Below are positions 10,001 through 15,983 of a stretch of 30,305 bases of DNA, piece after piece. This DNA is from Neocallimastix lanati (nom. inval.) (Eukaryota; Neocallimastigomycota; Neocallimastigomycetes; Neocallimastigales; Neocallimastigaceae): contig JACVTC010000418.1 of the NCBI GenBank assembly GCA_016946835.1, positions 1-30,305 on the forward strand. The letters are read 5' to 3'. Both the position numbers and the translations under genes were made by a program. Under the pieces are notes generated by a model, which saw only the letters and a program-made list of their open reading frames with translations, was not told where the DNA came from and did no database searches. The number at the start of each line of letters is the position of its first letter. The first letter of the stretch is position 1.

Positions 10001-11021
10001 TTCCACGACTTTTTCCAACTGTTTCATATTCACCAGGTAATTTATCAAAATACTGCTTAGTAACGATGCTTAGGTTACTACAAGAATCAATTAAAAGTTT
10101 TCCTAGTACTCCGTCAACACTTGCATCAACCATTGCTAAGTCTTCTTCGGCTACTTCATTACTTTTACTTATGTAGCTATGATCATAGTTATTCACTAAT
10201 AAAGTTCGTGCTATTACATTGTCTACAGTTCCAATTATTTTAGATTTTTCTAACTTTAAACCTTGAGTTAATTGTGAACGAATTTTCGGACATGCATTCA
10301 AGAGTTGACCTATCGTAATACTGGATTTAAGATTATTTAAATCATCCATAATATTGTAAGGTTCTTTATTATTCATCATTTTGATATTCCTTTTTACTAA
10401 CTGAGTATTTTCATTATTAGTTTCTTTAGTTTTTGTTGAAATTAATTTTTCCAAAGTATTAGTTTTATTTTGTTGATTATCTTTATTCATTTCTATATCT
10501 TCTATTTCATTATCGATTACAAGTATATCTTCAGATTCAACTTTTTTCTTTCCTTTTGATGAATAATTGTTGTTTTCTTCTTTACTTTCTCTTACTCTTG
10601 TTATATTTCTTAATTCCTTTTCTTTTTGTTTTTCTTTGTTAATATTTGGTTGAGTTAAAATTGAAGGAAGTATTTGATTTTTATAAACTTTATTTGGTTT
10701 ATTATGTAGCTCATTTTCTTTCTTCTTTCTTAAAGCAGGAGTTGCGAAAGGACGTGGATTATCTTTTAAACTTTTATGTACTTTCTTGGAATTATTTTCT
10801 TCCTTTTCGCTGTTATTATCATTCATTTTTCTTTTTATAGCATTTATAATGATATTATCCTCACTTTCAGTTGTGTCACTAAAATCAGATTCTTCAGATT
10901 CTTTATTAAAGGAATTATTATCAATTGGGGTATTCTTGGTAAAAGTATTATTTTGTAAATTATTTAATGAAGCTATTGTTTTGTCATTGGGAGTGCTTCT
11001 GCTCCCATTTAGAAGTTTAAA
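7011..11021 (-). CDS. pol: R2 Pol polyprotein: protease, RT, RNase H, integrase (via -1 frameshift)
   Basis: The frame is open from the slip site at 11015-11021 to the stop at 7011; the first ATG (10826) is internal. From that Met (1271 residues): basic, Asn-rich N-terminus to about 200; protease with D-S-C at 247-249 instead of D-T/S-G; RT with catalytic D534 (TTLDLFSG) and FIDD at 596-599; RNase H with D745 (RTDAS), E788 and D815; integrase HHCC zinc finger H931, H935, C965, C968, and catalytic D997, D1056, E1092 (DD35E). A GPF module lies at 1229-1231, and no chromodomain follows. It makes cDNA in the particle and integrates it; the position next to tRNA-Val implies targeting to Pol III genes. 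No internal stops or frameshifts. Closest relative here is R4 Pol, easily aligned end to end. Confidence 0.95.
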   Translation of the reverse strand, partial: FKLLNGSRSTPNDKTIASLNNLQNNTFTKNTPIDNNSFNKESEESDFSDTTESEDNIIINAIKRKMNDNNSEKEENNSKKVHKSLKDNPRPFATPALRKKKENELHNKPNKVYKNQILPSILTQPNINKEKQKEKELRNITRVRESKEENNNYSSKGKKKVESEDILVIDNEIEDIEMNKDNQQNKTNTLEKLISTKTKETNNENTQLVKRNIKMMNNKEPYNIMDDLNNLKSSITIGQLLNACPKIRSQLTQGLKLEKSKIIGTVDNVIARTLLVNNYDHSYISKSNEVAEEDLAMVDASVDGVLGKLLIDSCSNLSIVTKQYFDKLPGEYETVGKSRGRIQLATQDEEYSEGIIVQLPVKINNYEFNADFRIIEKEDSFYDMLINFKTQIDHCLFIHPTLNSLCKLLSESEYEEIAKINNQYYDEESIICTIRKVKETNNEKEIIKELTPMEFIESDEFLSTLNKDYKEQIIKILKEMIDIVATSTEELTPSKLSPHKIRLKANSKPVKLRSYRLTKLKSDILKEELTKLIKKGLIEPSCSEWSSPVVLILKHNGKWRLCIDYRKVNDMTEKDSYSVPYIDEIFDSLGGAKIFTTLDLFSGFHQILMDEESVEVTTFTTKFGNYQFKVMPFGLTGAPSTFQREMNKILFPFIGEFVYVFIDDVLIYSKSIEEHLIHIKQVLEVFKENKLKINIEKCHFLQTEVDVLGHKLTTKGLSPMESKITAIKKWEAPSSIHELRSFLGAIGYYRDFIPKYAQITSPLCKLLKKNTKYEWNKEQQESFELLKEKLINAPILKFPSFDKPFIIRTDASYNGIGGVLLQKEEETGKEHPIHFISRSLKKAEKNYGITDLEGTALFYCMTKFKSYIEGNPLPTTIYTDHKPLVGLFKNKEPLNARQTRWCLTASMLGINIKYESGKKNVLADALSRMKSKEERKILLTKITNGNNEELLSKVIKEFINEKFTVIDGEDYFIDNGNYRKLITDENERFKLILEAHNIGHEGYYKTYQRLKKNFYWNHMIKDIKRIVSNCEKCQLNRPQPYPEPTENHPTKVEGPFVHLGLDIIGPLPKTRNNNQYIIVTVDYFTKWVEAEPTENITSSDIIKFLINVFARHGVPQVITTDNGVQFTSDMTKIFLDLYDVYVKFVATYHPESNGLTENRNKEIGKLLRLLGRKNQDWDEVLPSALWALRTTKNTATGHSSFELVYGREDQQPYDIAIRTIENAGKSYDEILMEKFVRHYQWTREACENVKNANKYWATRREEQISMKKGKELKAGDLVLVRNFSRTKLEPYYNGPFKILKIQFNTATLIDQKTGKQLDRNVHFKNLVKFNSAYREA
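10969..11021 (-). promoter_or_regulatory. R2 gag-pol -1 ribosomal frameshift signal (slip site plus pseudoknot)
   Basis: In gag phase the minus strand reads T TTA AAC at 11015-11021, two codons before the TAA stop. After 7 nt stem 1 is TGGGAG with CTCCCA (11002-11007 with 10988-10993), loop CAGAAGCA. Loop bases GAAGC can pair with GCTTC at 10969-10973 across a 14-nt A-rich loop. The T-A closing pair replaces the C-G pair of R1 and R4. The -1 frame runs open into pol. Confidence 0.92.
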
Positions 11022-11920
11022 GACTTTTTGGAATATATTTCTTTTTTATTTTTTTCCATAATCTTATTTAATTGAGGGCAATAGTATGAGTAATGACCTT
11101 CTTCCTTACAGAAGAAGCAAGTTTTAACAGATAAATTTCTCATTTTCTGGGTTGATTCTTCTATAATATCTTGAGGTTTCAGTTTATTATTTGTTTGACT
11201 TGTTTGGAAAGTTTCGTTTCTTCTTTTAGGATAAAGTCTTGAAGTAGTACTGTTTTGATTATTTTGATTATGCTGGGAATTATTAACATTATAGGTATTA
11301 ATATTATTGTTCCTTACAGAAAGTCTATCTACTTTCTCGGCAATTTTGAAAGCTTTCTCCATACTTATATCATCTTTAAGGGATAATTTCTTCCAGGCTT
11401 CATAATTATTTTGAATAGAATCAATATAATCTAGTACACCGATGCGCTTTCTTCTCTTTTTATCAAGTTTAGTGTACAAAGTTCTATATCTTACATTAAA
11501 GTCCTTAATCTTTTCGTTTCTTTTAATTCGCATTGCACGAAGTTCTTTAAGAAGTAAATTTTGGTCTTCTTTAATACCGTAAAAATTTTCAAGACTTGAA
11601 ATAATTTTTCCAAGAGAAGGAAATTTAATATCATCATCAACATTTTCTTCTTCATCATGTTCTTCTTCTTCATCTGATGAATCATCACTTTCATCATCAC
11701 TATCTTCTCCCAAATCTTCAATAACGCGTTGTACTTCACCAGAGCTGGTAAGTAAACAAGCATTAAATATTGTTTCTGGATCTGTGATACCTTGTATCTT
11801 GATCCAAAGTTTCAATTCAGTAGCCCAGGACTTAATATCTAAATTGTCCTTGCTAAGTTTCACAATATCTCTTAATTCTTTTTTCAATTCTTTAAAGCTC
11901 AAAGTTGTTTCCTTGGACAT
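11009..11920 (-). CDS. gag: R2 Gag (capsid-nucleocapsid) protein
   Basis: 303 codons from the ATG at 11920. The frame is open for 22 more codons upstream, but without an ATG there, and similarity to R4 Gag begins at this Met. Residues 1-68 are capsid N-terminal helices (SWATELKLWI). Residues 69-97 are a run of Asp, Glu and Ser, strongly acidic. The capsid core continues with a conserved block around residues 100-200 shared with R4 (YGIKEDQNLL, LRAMRIKRNEK, FNVRYRTLY). The CCHC zinc knuckle CFFCKEEGHYSYYC is at residues 268-281. Gag forms the particle and binds genomic RNA. The last codons carry the slippery heptamer. The gene looks intact. Confidence 0.9.
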   Translation of the reverse strand: MSKETTLSFKELKKELRDIVKLSKDNLDIKSWATELKLWIKIQGITDPETIFNACLLTSSGEVQRVIEDLGEDSDDESDDSSDEEEEHDEEENVDDDIKFPSLGKIISSLENFYGIKEDQNLLLKELRAMRIKRNEKIKDFNVRYRTLYTKLDKKRRKRIGVLDYIDSIQNNYEAWKKLSLKDDISMEKAFKIAEKVDRLSVRNNNINTYNVNNSQHNQNNQNSTTSRLYPKRRNETFQTSQTNNKLKPQDIIEESTQKMRNLSVKTCFFCKEEGHYSYYCPQLNKIMEKNKKEIYSKKSLNF

Positions 11921-12095
11921 TTTGTTTAAATATTTCTTGTTGTATATTAATGAGGTGATTAAATAAGAATAAATTTGGAAATACAACTTTAAAAATATAA
12001 TTTAATAGGTAATTTAATATCGAATCAATTTTTAAAACAATATATTTTAGTAACTTTTTGAAAATAATAATTTTATTTGCTTTCTTTAGTAGATA

Positions 12096-12367
12096 TAAGC
12101 TCGAAATCCTTATCGACAACTTAGTAGAAATTATAAAGCACGAGGTTCTTTTCGACTACTTTATTAAGAATAATTTTTAAGTTCGAAATCTTTATCGACA
12201 ACTCAATAGAATAATTTTTAAGTTCGAAATCTTTATCGACAACTCAATGGAATAATTTTAAGTTCGAAATCTTTATCGACAACTTAATAGAATAATTTTA
12301 AGTTCGAAATCTTTATCGACAACTTAATAGAATATTTTTCAAGCTCGAAATCTTTATCGACCACTTG
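12096..12367 (-). repeat. Seven-unit array of bulged hairpins in the R2 leader
   Basis: Units start near 12096, 12135, 12178, 12219, 12259, 12299 and 12340, a period of 40-41 bp. A typical plus-strand unit is TAAGTTCGA, AATCTTTA, TCGACAACTTA. It folds into a 6-bp outer stem, a 3-bp CGA/TCG stem and a 2-nt bulge (GU in the RNA). The last unit changes the outer pair to CAAG/CTTG and the second to AAAG/CTTT, compensatory relative to TAAG/CTTA; two middle units have one A-C mismatch. The array ends about 180 nt upstream of the gag ATG. R4 has two similar hairpins in the equivalent place. A role in packaging, dimerisation or translation is possible but not shown. Confidence 0.8.
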
Positions 12368-13371
12368 AATTTTGTAATTTAGTATATTTGTAGTAATAAA
12401 TTTAGAAGCAAAGTTTTATTTATTATTTTCACCTTTCAAAAATTTTTCTTTTTAAACGATAAATATTGTATTGTTATAGCTAATAAAATTATTAATTAAT
12501 TATAATTATTAAATACAAAAAAAAAATAATCTTTATTGTCGTACAATCTGATAGTACACACTGTCTGACGTGCAGCTTACCTAATGGTGTCATGCCACGC
12601 GTGTGCCACGATTACTATATTCAATATAAAATATAGCAGTTCAGAGCCCACTAGCCCAATTACTATGTAGGATAAACTTAATCCGATAATCTATGTACGG
12701 AATAAAAAAAAATTTTAAAAGTATTCAATAATATTTTTATTAACTAATAAAAATTAACTAAAAACACAATATTTTCAAAGTAAATTAAGATTCTTTTACA
12801 GGAATTATTAAACAAATAAAGTATCAGTAATAAAAAAAAAAATAAAAAAAATTTAAATGGCGAAGTTAGCCAAAGTCTGATACTTTATATAATAAAGTGC
12901 CTTATAACTAGCACAAAGAAAAGTAAAAAAAATTATATAAAAAAAACAATCTTACGCCTTCGGTGACGTAAGCTCCTTATTCGCCAGTGCTTGGAAAGTA
13001 CCCGCACCTTCGTGTGTTGAAACGTTGAAGGTTGAACTATTATTACCGGGTCGGTAACCAAATACCTTCGTCTACTTTCCAATTAATCTCCAAATTAACT
13101 ACTATTCAATAACCTACTATGAATAGAGTTAATTTGTTGCTATCTGAGAATACACTGTGTATGAGCTCTATCCGCTCCTTGTTATAATTTTACAAAATTT
13201 GTTTTTTTAGAATCTTAATTTTACTTATTTAAAAAAAATTTTTTTTATATATATATATCAAACAAGCGCCATGGGTTAATCAAAGGATTAACGACTTACT
13301 TGTTTATCAATATAAAATAAAAAAAAAATTAAAAAAAAATCTATGTTATTTACTATTATTTCTATTTAATT
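12368..13371 (-). other. R2 5' untranslated leader, structured segments
   Basis: No gene is seen. GC-richer blocks alternate with A/T sequence. At 12555-12660 is the block shared with R1 (10-mer AGTTCAGAGC at 12638-12647). Perfect hairpins include CTTACG with CGTAAG (12951-12956, 12967-12972) and TTACC with GGTAA (13043-13047, 13053-13057). A 17-bp stem with a single bulged base pairs 13091-13108 with 13120-13136. A two-tier hairpin uses AAACAAG and CTTGTTT (13260-13266, 13299-13305) around GTTAATC and GATTAAC (13275-13281, 13286-13292), about 70 nt from the primer site. Confidence 0.65.
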
Positions 13372-13388
13372 CCCCGATATCTCCACCA
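13372..13388 (-). other. R2 primer binding site (tRNA-type)
   Basis: The minus strand reads TGGTGGAGATATCGGGG, which would pair with a tRNA 3' end CCCCGATATCTCCACCA (CCA tail, discriminator A, acceptor strand TATCTCC, T-stem strand CCCGA). R4 has the same 17 bases. A 6-nt gap (13389-13394) separates it from the LTR, more than the 0-2 nt seen in most Ty3 relatives. The tRNA is not in this window; tRNA-Val here has a different acceptor stem. Confidence 0.85.
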
Positions 13389-13394
13389 TATAAA

Positions 13395-13693
13395 TGTTAA
13401 GGTTTTAGAGAATTAAATAAAAATAAAGTAAGGAAACACAAATTTTATTTATTTATTTATTATTTTTATTTATAAATTTATTTGATTTTATTTGATGATA
13501 TTTAAAAATTAGTAGCAAAATTTACAACTATTTATACTTTTTTTCAAGGCATAAAAGTTGTTCTTGCCACTAAATTACATTTTATTTATTTTTTTTTTTT
13601 AAAAACTATTAAATTTAAATTGATTGTTATAATTAATTATATAAAATTTAATTATAACAATATAAATAAAATACATTTATAATATTAATAAAA

Positions 13694-13746
<53 letters not shown>

Positions 13747-14242
13747 TTATTTATTTAAAAATATCTAAAATATTACTAATAAGAATTTATTTAATTGGCT
13801 ATAATTTTTATTACAATCTGTTAAAATATTCAAATAAAAATAAAAATACTATTCTAATATAAAGGTTTTTAATAAAATAAAATATTTTTCAATATAAAAT
13901 AAAACATTTCGATATAAAATTTTATAATAAAAAGTTAAAATATAATATATAAATTTTTAATTATCAATATATAAAAATATTATTAATATAAATTTTCATT
14001 ATTAATATAAAAAAAATAAGATTTATTATTAATATTGCTAATATAAGTTTTAAATATATAAAAATATTACTATTAATATAAGATTTAATATAAAAATATA
14101 AAGTTTAATATAATTTTTGATTTAATTTTTGATCTTTGGATTTAAAAATTTATTAAAGTACAAAAATAATAATGTACACATAATGTATTAGAAATAAATC
14201 GTAGATTTAATTAAGAATGCATTATTTAGTACATTCTTATCA
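13395..14242 (-). repeat. R2 5' LTR
   Basis: 848 bp, TGTTAAGG to CTTATCA on the plus strand, the near-identical partner of 6146-6992. It contains the promoter for R2, read leftward, away from tRNA-Val copy A, whose coding part starts 15 bp beyond its right end. The T-run is 49 bases long here. Confidence 0.92.
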
Positions 14243-14246
14243 AGAA
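14243..14246. repeat. R2 right target site duplication (AGAA)
   Basis: AGAA follows the CA end of the right LTR and matches 6142-6145. In copy B of this host segment the flank reads TCAGAACCTC instead of TCAAGAACCTC, so the R2 and R4 insertion points differ by about one base relative to the tRNA. Confidence 0.65.
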
Positions 14247-14257
14247 CCTCAACGAAT

Positions 14258-14330
14258 ATCCAAATAGTGTAGTGGTTATCACGTTTGCTTTACACGCAAA
14301 AGGTCTCCGGTTCGAACCCGGGTTTGGGTA
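14258..14330 (+). tRNA. tRNA-Val (anticodon UAC), copy A
   Basis: Full 73-nt cloverleaf without CCA and without intron. The acceptor stem is ATCCAAA with TTTGGGT (one U-G pair), discriminator A at 14330. The D-arm region holds box A (TAGTGTAGTGG). Anticodon stem TTTGC/GCAAA with loop TTTACAC puts TAC at 14291-14293, reading GUA valine codons. T-stem TCCGG with CCGGG (one U-G pair) closes loop TTCGAAC, giving box B GGTTCGAAC. The closely packed R2 5' LTR lies 15 bp upstream, at the expected Pol III initiation region. Copy B at 29604 is identical. Confidence 0.97.
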
Positions 14331-14339
14331 TGATGTATA

Positions 14340-14344
14340 TTTTT
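14340..14344 (+). terminator. Pol III terminator of tRNA-Val copy A
   Basis: Five T residues begin 10 nt after the last tRNA base, the usual Pol III stop. The same run is at 29686-29690 after copy B. Confidence 0.75.
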
Positions 14345-14391
14345 ATTTGTATTTTAAGTATATATAATTTTTCTTTTATATATATCAATTA

Positions 14392-14408
14392 TGTTACGGT
14401 TCGTAACA
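14392..14408. other. Perfect 7-bp inverted repeat downstream of tRNA-Val copy A
   Basis: TGTTACG, GTT, CGTAACA forms a perfect inverted repeat with a 3-nt centre, about 60 bp after the tRNA, with several G/C bases in otherwise A/T sequence. It is kept in copy B at 29738-29754. It may be a protein-binding site; no function can be assigned. Confidence 0.5.
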
Positions 14409-14699
14409 ATTTTTGGATTATAATATTTTAACACTTCAAGAAATTAAATAAATAAATAAATATTTGTTTTATATAATTTTTATTAAAATTATTTCAAATT
14501 AAAAAATTAAAAAAAAAATGTTTTTTTTTTATTAATTACTATCCTCTTAAAAAGTTATTTTAGAATTACATGTATTTATATTTTTTTTTACATTTAAAAT
14601 TTGTTAAACCTATCTAAAATATTTTCTAAATATTTCTAACTAATTAATATTATTATTTTTTCCTAAAAATTTATTTTTGTAAAATTTCCTATTTATATA

Positions 14700-15434
14700 T
14701 GTTAAAAAGTAAACAGATTGAATTTAACGAGGAATCAGGTTGATATATCTATATAATATAACTATATAGATATAAGTAAATTACTAAAATAAAAGAGTTA
14801 TAAAGTTAAATTTGTTAATTTAACACTTAATTAAAACTAATAATTGGTTTGATATGATAAAAATTTTTATTTATTAATAAAAATATATAGTTATATTATA
14901 ATAGGTTAACTATAACCTTACAAAGAACAAAAAGATAAATTTGAATTTTCTTTTTATACTTTGTAGGTTTGAGAATATTGATAATAATAATATAAAGTTG
15001 ATAATAATAATATTTAGTATAAGAATATGTTTAATATAAATAAATTATATTTTTTAATCTAATATATTAGCTAATATATATAATATAATATTAAATTTAA
15101 ATATTTAATATAGTAATTAATAATTAATAATTAATTAAATCAATATAACATAAATTAATACATAAACATTAATTTATGAATCAAGGATGACATGACCAAA
15201 TGATTCATGTTAATAAATATTTTATTTATTAATAATATTTAAGTTTAATATGATATCATTAGAATCAGTAGGCCTAAGCTGGTCCTAAGATGATCAAATA
15301 ACTTATAATATTATAAAATAAATAAAATTTAAAGAATAATTAATGAATTATAAATTTTTATTAATTATTTTGTTTTTAATAATTTTAATTGAAATTAATT
15401 GAAATTGAAATTTAATTCAGTTGTAATTTCAACA
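14700..15434 (-). repeat. R3 3' LTR
   Basis: 735 bp, TG...CA, matching 20991-21725. It contains the presumed transcript start motif (ATAACCTTAC at 14912-14921 on the plus strand) and TATA box (14950-14958) in the corresponding places. Confidence 0.93.
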
Positions 15435-15983
15435 ACGCCCTTCCACAAAAATCGGATTCCAGACGATTTTGTGTAACGTTACATAAATAAATTATTATAT
15501 TTATAAAATTGTATATTTTAAAAAAAATTTTTTTTTTTTTTTTTTTTTTTTTGAAGTAAAAAGGTCACATGAGTTCTTTAAAGAACACATTACAAGTGGT
15601 CATTTCATGGAAATTTCGAAATTGTCAAAATTTACTGAAATTAAAATTTTGTTATAAAACTAAATATCGAGAAATATAATGGTGTGAATTTTATTAAAAA
15701 TTTCGTTGAAAAAATGTGAATTTGAAATTTTGAAATTTAAATTGAAATTTCATCTTAATTTTATGCATTAAATTGAAAATTTTTAAATATAGTGAAAATT
15801 TATAATTTAATGAATATAATAATGTAAAAAATAAATAAAGTATTATTAAATTTCGATTTTTAAAAATTTTTGAAATTTTGAAATGTAAAATTTTAAATTA
15901 ACTAATTTAATTTTGAAATATTATTATTTAATATACTATTTATAGCTTAAGTATAATAATTTTTTTTTTTTTTTTTTTTTTTT
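15435..15983 (-). other. R3 3' untranslated region with polypurine candidate and palindromes
   Basis: No gene is seen. The minus strand has GGAAGGGCGT next to the 3' LTR, a polypurine-tract candidate. Beside it is a stem, CACAAAAATCG (15444-15454) with CGATTTTGTG (15464-15473), with one bulged A and a 9-nt loop. It is followed by the perfect palindrome TGTAACGTTACA (15472-15483). A second perfect palindrome, GTTCTTTAAAGAAC, is at 15573-15586. The rest is A/T with repeated GAAATTT motifs and a T-run at 15961-15985. Confidence 0.6.

Larger units (their letters stand above)
6146..14242 (-). mobile_element. R2: complete Ty3/gypsy-type LTR retrotransposon, apparently intact
   Basis: The 8.1-kb element has LTRs of 847 and 848 bp that look identical apart from one T in a 48/49-base homopolymer. 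It has a tRNA-type primer site, a 1.45-kb structured leader, gag, a -1 frameshift signal, full-length pol in the order protease, RT, RNase H, integrase, and a polypurine-like end. All catalytic residues checked in RT, RNase H and integrase are present; the protease triad is D-S-C. It sits 15 bp upstream of tRNA-Val copy A, oriented away from it, with a 4-bp target duplication. Near-identical LTRs and open frames suggest recent insertion and possible activity. Confidence 0.93.
14244..14699. repeat. Host segment copy A (tRNA-Val plus downstream flank), duplicated at 29590-30041
   Basis: From GAACCTCAACG to TTTATATA this 456-bp segment is nearly identical to 29590-30041 (452 bp). The main difference noticed is a 4-bp indel near 14650. 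Upstream flanks of the two copies (seen at the outer edges of R2 and R4) are only loosely similar, so the duplication covers the tRNA and its downstream side. Copy A stops exactly where the R3 LTR starts. Confidence 0.9.

Noticed and set aside
10824-10826. ATG at 10826 (R2), 19679 (R3) and 26255 (R4) as pol start codons
   Set aside because: The pol frames are open further upstream to the slip sites (in R4 up to the frame loss), and in R3 the ATG falls inside the protease. Frameshift expression explains the layout better.
10786-11061. Plus-strand open frames opposite gag and pol (also near 1925, 16966, 22828, 25750, 26221)
   Set aside because: They are complementary-strand shadows of conserved retroelement genes, lack recognisable domains and are rich in residues expected from antisense A/T codons.
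11921-11986. 22-codon N-terminal extension of R2 Gag
   Set aside because: It contains no ATG, only a TTG, and similarity to R4 Gag begins at the ATG at 11920.
12096-12367. CRISPR array
   Set aside because: The 40-bp units are contiguous repeats without unique spacers, in a eukaryotic retroelement leader.
13696-13744. Long T-runs as poly(A) tails of LINE insertions
   Set aside because: They occur inside both LTR copies at matching places and in spacers throughout; they are genome-typical homopolymers.
14695-14699. Target site duplication for R3
   Set aside because: ATATA on the left and GGATT on the right do not match in any 4-6 bp register.
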